Source: an uncultured Sulfurovum sp.
Lineage (GTDB): Bacteria > Campylobacterota > Campylobacteria > Campylobacterales > Sulfurovaceae
Direction: 5' to 3'
Assembly (NCBI GenBank): GCA_902727895.1
Contig: CACVAP010000102.1
Location: forward strand, 1 to 59,067
DNA length: 59,067 bases
Below, one piece after another: positions 42,819 through 50,827 of this stretch. Position 1 is the first letter of the stretch. The number at the start of each line of letters is the position of its first letter. Below the pieces are notes generated by a model that made no database searches, was not told the origin of the DNA, and saw only the letters and a list, made by a program, of their open reading frames with translations. The translations under genes and the position numbers were made by a program.

Positions 42819-44213
42819 ATGGGAAAACAATACAAAGCACTAAAACCACAAGACATAGAATTCATACAAAAACAGAAACTTTTTTACATCGCCTCTTGCA
42901 GTGACAAAGAGGTCAACCTCTCTCCTAAAGGCTATGATACCATTCGAGTCATAGATGAAAACAAATTAGTTTATGCCAGTTACCCAGGGAGTGGGAACCG
43001 AACTCATAGAGATGCTGTGAATGATGGTGAATTTACCTTAGTTTTTAATGCCTTTGAAGGTGGAGCGTTAATTGTTCGCATCTTTTGTAAAGCAAATGTT
43101 ATTGGAAAAGAAGACAGTAAATACCAAGAGTATCTTAGTCTTTTTAATATCAATGAAGCACTTATTCGAGATATCTTTGAGTTTAACATCTATGCCGTTG
43201 AGTCAAGCTGTGGTATGTCGGTTCCTGTTATGGAGTATAAACATGAGAGAAATGAGCTGAAAGACTGGGCAAAAGACATGGACAAACGTGATAAACTTGA
43301 AGCCTATAAAGAAAAAAACTTTAACCCTTTTAATTTAAGTACCATTATAAAAAGAAGTAAAAACACCACCCATAAAGAACTTGAAAATGGCTTCAAATAC
43401 ATAGAAATTAAAAACACTCATGCCGAAGCCAAAATAGCCCTACAAGGCGCACACCTTTTTCACTACCAAGCACATAACAAAGAGCCTCTTTTATGGCTTT
43501 CTGACTTAGCACACTTTGAAAAAGGAAAAGCCATTCGTGGTGGTGTACCCATCTGTTTTCCATGGTTTGGTCCAAATACAGAAGATGCTAACCTTCCTCA
43601 ACATGGATTTGCAAGAAACCAAAACTGGAAACTCCTTTCAGAAGAGGATTTAGAAGATGGCTCTACCCACCTAAAATTACAGCTAACAGACAATAGTGAA
43701 ACAGTAAAACTATGGGATTACCATTTTGCAATTACACTTGATGTCGTTATTGGTTCAGAACTCAGCATGAGCATTACAACAACCAATCATGATACAGAAC
43801 CCTTTGAAGTAACCCAAGCACTACATAGCTATTTCAATGTTTCAGATATCAATAATGTATCTATAAAAGGTTTAAACAATACGATTTACTATGATAGTTT
43901 AGAAAGAGAATTAGCAAAACAACACGGTGTTCTTAAAATAGAAGAAGAAGTTGACAGAGTCTATTTTGATGGTTCAGCTAAGACTATTTTAGAAGATGCT
44001 GAAAGAAAAATAGAGTTAAATTCTGAAGGTTCTAAGTCTTTAGTTATTTGGAATCCATGGGAAGAAAAAGCAAAAACCATGGCAGACATGCAAGATGACG
44101 GCTACCAAACTATGGTATGTTTGGAAACAGCCAATGCCTTAAAGGACTTTGTTCTCTTGACACCTGATAAATCATATACACTGAAAGTGACCATTAGTCA
44201 ACTTACAGTTTAG
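42819..44213 (+). CDS. Fusion of a flavin-binding (PNPOx-like) domain and a hexose-6-phosphate mutarotase
   Basis: AAGGACACTCA precedes the ATG. Residues about 1-165 form a split-barrel domain of the pyridoxamine-phosphate-oxidase-like group (FYIASCSDKEVNLSPKGYDTIRVID...SGNRTHRDA). After a charged linker, residues about 180-464 are an aldose-1-epimerase fold of the YeaD/D-hexose-6-phosphate mutarotase type (GAHLFHYQ, IRGGVPICFPWFGP, PQHGFARNQNW, TQALHSYFNVSD, WNPWEEKAKTMADM). The two activities are normally on separate proteins; no indel or stop is seen at the join. The 3' end overlaps the convergent gene by 11 bases. Confidence 0.8.
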   Translation: MGKQYKALKPQDIEFIQKQKLFYIASCSDKEVNLSPKGYDTIRVIDENKLVYASYPGSGNRTHRDAVNDGEFTLVFNAFEGGALIVRIFCKANVIGKEDSKYQEYLSLFNINEALIRDIFEFNIYAVESSCGMSVPVMEYKHERNELKDWAKDMDKRDKLEAYKEKNFNPFNLSTIIKRSKNTTHKELENGFKYIEIKNTHAEAKIALQGAHLFHYQAHNKEPLLWLSDLAHFEKGKAIRGGVPICFPWFGPNTEDANLPQHGFARNQNWKLLSEEDLEDGSTHLKLQLTDNSETVKLWDYHFAITLDVVIGSELSMSITTTNHDTEPFEVTQALHSYFNVSDINNVSIKGLNNTIYYDSLERELAKQHGVLKIEEEVDRVYFDGSAKTILEDAERKIELNSEGSKSLVIWNPWEEKAKTMADMQDDGYQTMVCLETANALKDFVLLTPDKSYTLKVTISQLTV

Positions 44214-44757
44214 TTTGCTTCTCTATAAAAGCCCATGCTTTTGTAAAGCCTCTCAAAGAAAATCGTACTTTTTTATGCTTATTCTCATCATAGGCATAAG
44301 TAAAAGTAAGCCATCTAGCAGATTTTGAAGCTTCAAATATTGTATTTAATTGCGTTTGATTATGGAGTATATAGGTCTCCATCATCTTGTTATGTTCAGG
44401 GGTTTCATAATCTACAGCAGCAAATGAAAACTTCTTTCTATCGACAGTAATTCTAATGCTATCTATAAGTGAAGGTGCATCTCTATGAAAAAAATCAATT
44501 AATGCTAGCTTACTTGCCCGAGCTGGAATGATTGTCAAACGACTGTCTGCAAAAAAACCTGTTTTTATGTTAGTATTATTGTTTACATAGTTCACCATCC
44601 GACATTCACCCTCACCTTTGTCAGCACAGACTACAAGCCAGTCTTTAAAATAGACCCGTAACTCACCAAATGGATGCATAAAGGCAACACCATCTTTAGC
44701 AGAAAGATTTAGAGAAGTTCCAAATAAAACTACAATCAAAATAAGTTTAAATTTCAT
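44203..44757 (-). CDS. Exported protein, possibly IalB-like
   Basis: The 184-residue protein has a signal peptide (ending LSA, about residue 20). The mature part begins with an FGELRVYFKDWLVVCADKGEGECRMV segment and ends FSLRGFTKAWAFI, a layout similar to the invasion-associated IalB family, including the two N-terminal cysteines that would pair. It is probably periplasmic. The role of the family in free-living bacteria is unclear. AAGGAATTTATT precedes the ATG. Confidence 0.55.
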   Translation of the reverse strand: MKFKLILIVVLFGTSLNLSAKDGVAFMHPFGELRVYFKDWLVVCADKGEGECRMVNYVNNNTNIKTGFFADSRLTIIPARASKLALIDFFHRDAPSLIDSIRITVDRKKFSFAAVDYETPEHNKMMETYILHNQTQLNTIFEASKSARWLTFTYAYDENKHKKVRFSLRGFTKAWAFIEKQTKL

Positions 44758-44902
44758 AATAAATTCCTTAGTTTTAAATTATATAACATAATATATTACT
44801 ATAAGTAATTTAAATACAATAACTTTAAGAAAATCTCACGATTGTTATTGTTACTTTCATAACAGTTAATAATAATCATAAGTGAACCCAAAGTAAATTT
44901 TC

Positions 44903-45613
44903 CTATTTTTTAGGATACTCAGGATGACAATATGTTGACCCTAAAGAACAACAACCTTCTGATACACCGATACTTTTTAAACCTGTATCAAATGACCAAT
45001 AGTGATTATAACTACCATCTCTCAAAAAATTAAACACAGCTAAGACATCAGAAGCGTTACTGCTAGTTGCTTGAACAATGTATTTATCTAAATCATCAAT
45101 ATCTGTTACTTCAACCATACAACCTACTTCATAAGCATCTTTACTTGATTGAATTCCTTTATCATAAAGCACGTCATAGAGTTCTTGAATCGCTACCACT
45201 GGGTATTCTCCACTGCCATAAGCATCTAATGATTTTTTATCGTAAGGTACTTCTGTATCTGGATAAAGGGTAATGTTTAAATCATATTTGATTGCCAATT
45301 CATTCACAGCATCTTCATGTTTAGTTTCAGACTTAGTCGCAATGTTATAGAGCTGTTTCAAGGGTTGTTTTTCATAAACATTTAAATAAACATCTTTGGC
45401 TAACTTTTCTTCATTGTACATATAAGTAATAGAATCTTTAAGATCTTGAGTCAGTGTAGACTTGTCTGAGTCAAGTGCTGTTGTTACAGTTGAAGGTAAT
45501 ACCTCATCCGTAGTATCAGTATCAGCAGTATTATTTGATGAGCTAGCACCTCCACAGGCATTGAGTCCAAGTAAGATAGCTAGGGTGAGAGAAGATTTTA
45601 AAAGTTTGTTAAT
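44903..45613 (-). CDS. DUF2202 lipoprotein, apparent ATT start
   Basis: The first in-frame ATG (45421) would cut the protein short. The same frame is open for 64 more codons and reads as a perfect lipoprotein signal from an ATT at 45613: (M)NKLLKSSLTLAILLGLNACGG, then a Thr/Asp linker. AAAAGGA lies ten bases before the ATT, and no ATG, GTG or TTG is available in that frame before a stop. The mature domain (about 172 residues, MYNEEKLAKDVYLNVY...) matches DUF2202, a four-helix ferritin-like fold with possible metal ligands (E, E, H in KSETKHEDAV). Either ATT is used or the start codon was recently mutated. Confidence 0.7.
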   Translation of the reverse strand: MNKLLKSSLTLAILLGLNACGGASSSNNTADTDTTDEVLPSTVTTALDSDKSTLTQDLKDSITYMYNEEKLAKDVYLNVYEKQPLKQLYNIATKSETKHEDAVNELAIKYDLNITLYPDTEVPYDKKSLDAYGSGEYPVVAIQELYDVLYDKGIQSSKDAYEVGCMVEVTDIDDLDKYIVQATSSNASDVLAVFNFLRDGSYNHYWSFDTGLKSIGVSEGCCSLGSTYCHPEYPKK

Positions 45614-45674
45614 GAAAAGTTATTCCTTTTGAATTTTTGATGAAAAGAAAGTATACTCTTTTAAAATGAACAGT

Positions 45675-45858
45675 CTATGAAGGTCTCTTCAGAATTTCAA
45701 GATGATTTATTGTCTGCACACCTAAAACAAACCAATAAGGCTCAAAACTCTCCTCAACTAACAAAGAAACCAAAGCAATAAAAGGGTTCATAATCACCTA
45801 AAGTATGAGCCTCTAAAGCATCATAATAAGCCAAGTGACTCTCAACCTCACCATTGTT
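45675..45858 (-). pseudogene. Detached 3' fragment of the fic gene
   Basis: Downstream of the toxin gene the minus strand encodes ESHLAYYDALEAHTLGDYEPF (residues run from about 45846 to 45781) and then, one frame over, IALVSLLVEESFEPYWFVLGV to a TAG at 45677-45675. Together they match the usual C-terminal end of Fic proteins (YYDALxxAH...DYxxF...ESFxPYW). A single-base indel in CCCTTTTATT joins the two frames. With the 5' part at 46562-47092 this shows a fic gene cut by the VapBC-like genes. Confidence 0.7.
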
Positions 45859-46244
45859 TATATTTTTAGTAAAGATAACGCTTCTATTCGTTCAAAATGT
45901 TTTCTATTTAATGTGGCAAGGGGTATCTCTTGTGCGATAGCAGATGACGAAATTAAAATATCTCTAAATTCAATTAAAGTGTTTTTCTTTTTCAAGTCTT
46001 GATAAATTTTTGAAGCGATATAGGCTTGATTTTTATCAAATGAAAGCACCTCAACATTTTCAAAAAGAAGTTTATCAAACTCTCTGTTTTTTGAACCTGA
46101 CATATACTCAAAATAACAGATAGCAGAAGTTATTAAAGTATAACCCTCTTTTGTCAAACGGTAAAGAAGAGTCTTCTGTTTGTTCTCTTTTCTAAAATAC
46201 TCTATAAAGATAGATGTATCTATTAAAACTCTTCTATTTTCCAA
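45858..46244 (-). CDS. PIN-domain toxin (VapC-like)
   Basis: The start is TTG at 46244 with GGAT eight bases upstream, overlapping the antitoxin end by 22 bases. The 128-residue protein has the PIN-domain acidic residues Asp9 (VLIDTSIFIEYF), Glu46 (ICYFEYMSG) and Asp95 (EFRDILISS), with Asn113 near the end (LNRKHF). VapC toxins are RNases that cut tRNA or rRNA. Its stop codon lies within a few bases of the fic 3' fragment. Confidence 0.85.
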   Translation of the reverse strand: MENRRVLIDTSIFIEYFRKENKQKTLLYRLTKEGYTLITSAICYFEYMSGSKNREFDKLLFENVEVLSFDKNQAYIASKIYQDLKKKNTLIEFRDILISSSAIAQEIPLATLNRKHFERIEALSLLKI

Positions 46245-46477
46245 GACTTATATCCATCCTTAATATTTTGCTCCCAATTCTTTGCTTCATTTTCTAAAAT
46301 AGTAGGACCATTTTCTAATAAAAGTAAAAAATTATTTTCTGGCACAATAGATTTACTATTTGATATATCTATTTTCTGATGATGAAAAATTTCTCTTTTA
46401 TTTTGAGGAATATTTTGCAAAAAATTAAGAATTTGATCAAGATACCCATCATCAACATTTATGGTTAAAGTTTGCAT
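46223..46477 (-). CDS. Antitoxin of the PIN toxin
   Basis: The 84-residue protein begins MQTLTINVDDGYLDQILNFL, the opening of a common antitoxin family paired with PIN toxins, and ends in an acidic, partly disordered tail (EAKNWEQNIKDGYKSWKIEEF) that would wrap the toxin. AAAGGAAG precedes the ATG by five bases. Its 3' end overlaps the toxin start, which gives coupled translation. An inverted repeat over the promoter suggests autoregulation. Confidence 0.75.
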   Translation of the reverse strand: MQTLTINVDDGYLDQILNFLQNIPQNKREIFHHQKIDISNSKSIVPENNFLLLLENGPTILENEAKNWEQNIKDGYKSWKIEEF

Positions 46478-46510
46478 AGTAGGCTTCCTTTATAGTTTTA
46501 TATATGATTA

Positions 46511-46526
46511 TAACTTAATAAAGTTA
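46511..46526. promoter_or_regulatory. Inverted-repeat operator of the toxin-antitoxin pair
   Basis: TAACTT-AATA-AAGTTA is a perfect inverted repeat that overlaps the minus-strand -10 (TTATAATC) about 34 bases before the antitoxin ATG. It is a good site for autorepression by the toxin-antitoxin complex. Confidence 0.5.
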
Positions 46527-46561
46527 AAGGGTATTAGTTTTGTAAATTCCCTATTATTTCT

Positions 46562-47092
46562 TCACTCAGAAAGAAAACCACTTTTCATTAGTTCAAAATT
46601 CATAAGCAATCTTGAGGTTCGTCCATTTCCATCAATAAAAGGATGTATGCCTACAAAATCAACATGCACACGACAAGCTCTCTCTATAGGATGTAATGTT
46701 TGAGCCTCATTTTTATACCAATCAATAAATGCTTCCATTTGACTTGGAACTTCAAAGCTAAAATCATCAACATTCTTTAAAATAAGGGCATGAAGTGACT
46801 TAATGGTATATTCACTCAACACCTCATCTTTTTCAACCAAAGACTCTAAAAATAAAATGGCTTCCTTATGGTTAATAGCTTCAAAATGTTCTCGTAAACT
46901 TTTCCCACCAACCGTTATACCTTCTAGTGCTACTTTAGTTTCATTAAGTGTTAAAGTATTCCCCTCAATAGCATTAGAATTGTATGTCCATCTTAAGATT
47001 AAATCTTCTCTTAAGTTTTTAACAATGCTATCCTCTAAAGGTCGACGAGTATCTAATTTATTTTTTAGTTGGTCTAGTTTTTGGAAGTTCAT
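46562..47092 (-). CDS. Truncated Fic-family AMP-transferase (5' part)
   Basis: The 176-residue open frame keeps the key parts of a class II Fic protein: the N-terminal inhibitory motif S39-NAI-E43-G44-N45 and the catalytic loop H150-PFIDGNGRTS-R161. The frame ends with FLSE-stop, about seven residues after the Fic-core helix; intact proteins continue for 40-60 or more residues with YYDAL...ESFxPYW. That missing part is found at 45675-45858, beyond the toxin-antitoxin pair. The core may still fold, but the protein is probably inactive or altered. Its promoter (TGCTATAAT at 47107-47099) leaves six bases to the ATG, so the mRNA is likely leaderless. Confidence 0.8.
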   Translation of the reverse strand: MNFQKLDQLKNKLDTRRPLEDSIVKNLREDLILRWTYNSNAIEGNTLTLNETKVALEGITVGGKSLREHFEAINHKEAILFLESLVEKDEVLSEYTIKSLHALILKNVDDFSFEVPSQMEAFIDWYKNEAQTLHPIERACRVHVDFVGIHPFIDGNGRTSRLLMNFELMKSGFLSE

Positions 47093-47098
47093 AGTTTG

Positions 47099-47150
47099 AT
47101 TATAGCAGGTATTTTATATCAAGATTTAAGTATCTTAACTTTGCTATAAT
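47099..47150. promoter_or_regulatory. Two divergent extended -10 promoters
   Basis: TGCTATAAT on the minus strand (47107-47099) reads into the fic fragment. TGCTATAAT on the plus strand (47142-47150) reads into the AlbA_2-domain gene at 47178. The identical hexamers and TGC extensions, 34 bp apart, indicate strong divergent transcription. Confidence 0.6.
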
Positions 47151-47177
47151 ATATTCAGTTAAAAACAAAAGAGTTAT

Positions 47178-48263
47178 ATGACAATAAATGAAGTACATAC
47201 TTTAATAGCAAAAAACGAAAGTCCAAAATTAGATTTTAAAAGACAATGGTATAAAAAAGAAGAGCTAAAAACTGAATTAATTAAAGATATTATTGCATTA
47301 GCAAATGGTAATATACATACCATTGGACATCCTTCCTATCTTATTATTGGAATTAAAGAGAATTCAAATGGTAATGAACTATATGATGTAGAAACTGAAA
47401 GTAATCTTGAAACTATTAAAAAACAATTACTTCAAAATCTTCAAAAATATGCTACTCCTGCAATTCATGATTTAACGATAGAAAAGTTTATGATTTCCTC
47501 TAAAAATATTGTTGTAATTACAATTCCTTTTCATCCTTACCTTATAATACTCAAAGAAAAATTGAGACAATTCTCAAAAGATACTTTACTTTATAGAGCA
47601 GGAGAAGGAACAGTTAGTGCTGATTATGCAACTAGAAAAACTTTTGAAGATGCCATAAATAGATATGTACAAAAAAATGAGGATACTACTAATTTAACTA
47701 CGAGAATCAATAAGTATACCCCTGATGAAAGTGAATATTATGGAGCAGTAGATTATATGAAAATCACAACAAAAAGACTGCAAGACATATCTTCTATTCT
47801 GAAATTCGTTTCTCAAAGACAAAAGGTATACAATGATTTAATAACAAAAAGTGCAAATGAAATTAACTTATTAAAGAAATCAAGTAATCAAAAAAATATG
47901 AGTCAAGTTCAAAAGATTTTTAAATTATTAAGTAATGATACTATGAAGTATGCAAACTTTATTAATTCCCAATTATCAATTTTATCAGATTCAAGACAAG
48001 ATATATTTAATTCCATTAAAAAAATAATTGAACTAACAACAAATGTTAAAGTAGAACTCATTCATTCTTTTTATAAAACAGAATTTATGAAGCAAGCACC
48101 TGCTTTAAATTTAATGATTCATTCAACATCACTCTTCAAAAAAGGTTTACAACAAAACTTTCTAACTGCTGAGATGAATAAATCTAGTCAAGTTGCAATA
48201 AAAGCATTGGAGAACTTAGTATATGAAACTGAATTAATACTTCAACAAATAGAAGAACTGTAA
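47178..48263 (+). CDS. Schlafen/AlbA_2-domain protein with helical C-terminus
   Basis: AAAAGAGTTAT precedes the ATG. Residues about 1-160 form an AlbA_2 (Schlafen-type) domain: ESPKLDFKRQWY, LIKDIIALANG, SYLIIGIKE, and the final FYRxG-like strand LLYRAGEGTVSAD. The remaining 200 residues are helical and polar, without an obvious enzyme motif. AlbA_2 domains occur in bacterial transcription regulators and in phage-defence proteins, where the partner domain gives the effect. This C-terminal region is not one I recognise. Location next to a broken fic and a toxin-antitoxin pair suggests a mobile defence island. Confidence 0.75.
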   Translation: MTINEVHTLIAKNESPKLDFKRQWYKKEELKTELIKDIIALANGNIHTIGHPSYLIIGIKENSNGNELYDVETESNLETIKKQLLQNLQKYATPAIHDLTIEKFMISSKNIVVITIPFHPYLIILKEKLRQFSKDTLLYRAGEGTVSADYATRKTFEDAINRYVQKNEDTTNLTTRINKYTPDESEYYGAVDYMKITTKRLQDISSILKFVSQRQKVYNDLITKSANEINLLKKSSNQKNMSQVQKIFKLLSNDTMKYANFINSQLSILSDSRQDIFNSIKKIIELTTNVKVELIHSFYKTEFMKQAPALNLMIHSTSLFKKGLQQNFLTAEMNKSSQVAIKALENLVYETELILQQIEEL

Positions 48264-48342
48264 ACTAAAAAAGAATAACTTTCTACTCATTACCATTATT
48301 AGAGTTATTGGTAGAAAAGAATTTGAGTAAAACTCTCTCCTA

Positions 48343-49782
48343 TCACGAAGAACAAGAAAGCGTAACATTCTTATAATGTTCAGGTGTCTCCACAGCAAAC
48401 TTTTCAAACTCAGGTAACTCATCAAAAGGATGTTGAGCAAGGTATAATAACTCCTCTACCCTAGATAAATTCCCACCTTTAGCCAAAGCAATGGCATCGG
48501 CAAGCATGTAGTTTTTTAAAACATATTTAGGGTTTGTCTTTAGCATCTTTTCTTGACGCTCTTCATGGCTAAAAGACTCTTTTTCTAAACGTGCATCATA
48601 AAGATTTAACCATTCATCAATGGCTACTGGATTCATGGCTAGTTCAAACAGAGACATTCTTTCCCCATCGTAATGGCTAAGTACTCTAAAGAAATTAGTA
48701 TGGTCTACATAAGCATCTTGTAATGTCCCTACCAGTTCGGTAATAAGTGTCATATCTTCTTCTGATTCCACTTCTAAACCAAGTTTCTTACGCATCACTT
48801 CTATGTAGGCATTGGGGTAAATAAATTCACCATAGTCATCCAATTTCTTTTCCATTCTTTTTTTGTCAGCAATAGGTGCAAAGGCTAAAGCAAGTTTCGT
48901 CAGGTTCCAATAAGAGACATTCGGTTGTTCTCCATAAGCGTAACGACCAGCTTTATCTGTAGAGTTACAAACAAAACCAAAGTCATAATCGTCTAGCATT
49001 GAAAAAGGTCCATAGTCTATGGTTAACCCTGCAATGGACATGTTATCTGTATTCATAACACCATGACAAAAACCTATGCCTTGCCAACCAGCTATGAGCT
49101 TGGCTGTAGCATCAACAACTTCAGAAAAAAGTTTAAAATAACGGTCTTCATCATTTTCTAAATGAGGGTAAGACTCTTCTATGACATAGTCAGCTAAAGC
49201 TTTTAATTTTTCATATTCTTTAAAATAAGAGAAGTATTGAAACGTACCAAAACGTACCCAAGAGGATGACATACGCATCACCACAGCTCCTTTTTCTATG
49301 CCATTACGTAAAAGCTTTGTTTGGGAACCAATAATACCAACAGCACGTGTAGAAGGAATGCCTAAGTGATACATTGCTTCACTCATGAGGTATTCACGAA
49401 TAGAAGAAGGTAAGGCTGCACGACCATCTGCTGTACGTGAAAAAGCTGTTTCCCCACTTCCTTTGGTTTGCAAGTGCCAGCCATTGATGCTTCCGAGGTT
49501 TATGGCTCTTCCATCTCCTAAGCGTTGGGCATAGTGTCCAAACTGATGTCCTGCATAACACATGGAAAAAGGTTTGGCTGTTTCGGGCGTAAAAGTTCCG
49601 TTTAGTAGTTCTAGAAAACGAGGGTCATCTACACTTTCTTTATCAAGGTCTATTAGTTCTGCCACTTTAGGATTGAAACTAATTAAGTAAGGTTCATCAA
49701 GTGGTGTTGCTTGGGTGAACTCATAAAATTCATTGTCTAGTGAAAGGTATTTACTTTCAACTTTAAGGTTATCAACTGTCAT
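48343..49782 (-). CDS. selO: Protein adenylyltransferase SelO (YdiU family)
   Basis: The 479-residue protein has the family opening and pseudokinase core: YAGHQFGHYAQRLGDGRAINLG, LQTKGSGETAFSRTADGRA, HGVMNTDNMSIAGLTIDYGPF. It ends LSCSS, the conserved C-terminal cysteine pentapeptide of bacterial members. SelO transfers AMP to proteins and is linked to redox stress. The ATG sits inside the second arm of an ATGTAAA/TTTACAT inverted repeat with no ribosome binding site. It is convergent with the AlbA_2 gene. Confidence 0.93.
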   Translation of the reverse strand: MTVDNLKVESKYLSLDNEFYEFTQATPLDEPYLISFNPKVAELIDLDKESVDDPRFLELLNGTFTPETAKPFSMCYAGHQFGHYAQRLGDGRAINLGSINGWHLQTKGSGETAFSRTADGRAALPSSIREYLMSEAMYHLGIPSTRAVGIIGSQTKLLRNGIEKGAVVMRMSSSWVRFGTFQYFSYFKEYEKLKALADYVIEESYPHLENDEDRYFKLFSEVVDATAKLIAGWQGIGFCHGVMNTDNMSIAGLTIDYGPFSMLDDYDFGFVCNSTDKAGRYAYGEQPNVSYWNLTKLALAFAPIADKKRMEKKLDDYGEFIYPNAYIEVMRKKLGLEVESEEDMTLITELVGTLQDAYVDHTNFFRVLSHYDGERMSLFELAMNPVAIDEWLNLYDARLEKESFSHEERQEKMLKTNPKYVLKNYMLADAIALAKGGNLSRVEELLYLAQHPFDELPEFEKFAVETPEHYKNVTLSCSS

Positions 49783-49797
49783 GTAAAGGTTTTACAT
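49781..49797. promoter_or_regulatory. Inverted repeat over the selO start codon
   Basis: ATGTAAA-GGT-TTTACAT (plus strand) covers the selO initiation codon (49782-49780). In the mRNA it can form a 7-bp hairpin with a 3-base loop that hides the AUG, or it may be a protein-binding site. Confidence 0.35.
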
Positions 49798-49830
49798 TTG
49801 TTAGGCTTAAGAGTAGATAAGCTTAGTCTA

Positions 49831-50784
49831 CTAAAAGTTAAACCCTTCAGAATCTTTCTCATCAAGTGTTAAAATAGCTGCTAAACCTTCAAGCTCAGGA
49901 TACTCAGCAGCTACATCTAAAATGTATTTTAAAACAAGAGGAATATTTTCTAAATAAGCATCTTTCCCATCACGAATACTCAAACGTGCAAAAATACCTA
50001 AGATTTTAATATGTCGTTGAAGACCTGTAAAGTCAAACCAACGCATAAAAGTTTCATCATCAACCTCTATGCCTTTTAGCTTTTTAAATAGTAAGATTAA
50101 TCTTTTTCGTTCACGTTTATCAAGGACAACATAAGCATCACGAAGTAAAGAGACTAAATCATACGTTAATGCACCAGACTTTGCATCTTGAAAATCGATA
50201 ACAACCAATTCATCATTACTGTCTATCATTAAATTTTTTGAATGATAATCACGATGCACAAAAATTTCTTGAGGTTGAGCCAATACTTCTTTAGCAATAA
50301 GCATAAAACTTGTTAACAGCGTTCGTCCCTCTACACACTCTACTTTTTGACCTAAATGTTTTTTTAAATACCACTCCAACATTAGGTTCATCTCTTGGAG
50401 TAAAAAACCGTGGTCATATGGCTCTAAGCCTTCATGAGGAGCTTCTTGCATGGTCACCAAAGTTTTGATGGCTTTTTCATAGTAAGCAGAAGAACATTTA
50501 TCATATAAATGGCTAGTACCTACATCTTCTAACAAGATAAATCCTTTATCTAACTCATAAGAACGAATACCAGGAATACGTACTTTTCCATCACTAAGTC
50601 GCCAATTTATCCCAATAAAAGTAGGCACAGATTCTTTGTCATCTGAAGCATCCATCACAATCAATGCTGGAGATTGTCCCTCAACACGATAATAACGTCT
50701 TGAACTTGCATCGCCATGTAGTGCTGTGAGCTGAGGTTCTTCTATGCCTAACCACTCTAACCAGCCTTTTAATTCTTTGTGCAT
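49831..50784 (-). CDS. AmgK-like sugar kinase (APH fold)
   Basis: The 317-residue protein has the aminoglycoside-phosphotransferase fold with HGDASSRRYYRV (residues about 23-34), the opening seen in AmgK, the catalytic loop HRDYHSKNLM and the metal site VIDFQDAK. AmgK phosphorylates N-acetylmuramate or N-acetylglucosamine at the anomeric position during cell-wall recycling and is usually next to murU, which is not seen here. AAGGAGAGATAA precedes the ATG. The gene lies 48 bases upstream of selO, in the same direction. Confidence 0.75.
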   Translation of the reverse strand: MHKELKGWLEWLGIEEPQLTALHGDASSRRYYRVEGQSPALIVMDASDDKESVPTFIGINWRLSDGKVRIPGIRSYELDKGFILLEDVGTSHLYDKCSSAYYEKAIKTLVTMQEAPHEGLEPYDHGFLLQEMNLMLEWYLKKHLGQKVECVEGRTLLTSFMLIAKEVLAQPQEIFVHRDYHSKNLMIDSNDELVVIDFQDAKSGALTYDLVSLLRDAYVVLDKRERKRLILLFKKLKGIEVDDETFMRWFDFTGLQRHIKILGIFARLSIRDGKDAYLENIPLVLKYILDVAAEYPELEGLAAILTLDEKDSEGFNF

Positions 50785-50827
50785 TTATCTCTCCTTAAAT
50801 CTTTCGCGAAATATAACATAATAATTG

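Noticed and set aside
44855-44885. Fur-box-like run of ATAAT/ATCAT near the DUF2202 gene end
   Set aside because: It matches poorly, lies downstream rather than upstream of the gene, and AT-rich DNA gives such matches readily.
48280-48317. TTTCTAC/GTAGAAA arms between the AlbA_2 gene and selO, echoing the repeat at 31115/31571
   Set aside because: Only seven bases are shared and the loop is unrelated; probably a weak convergent terminator or chance.
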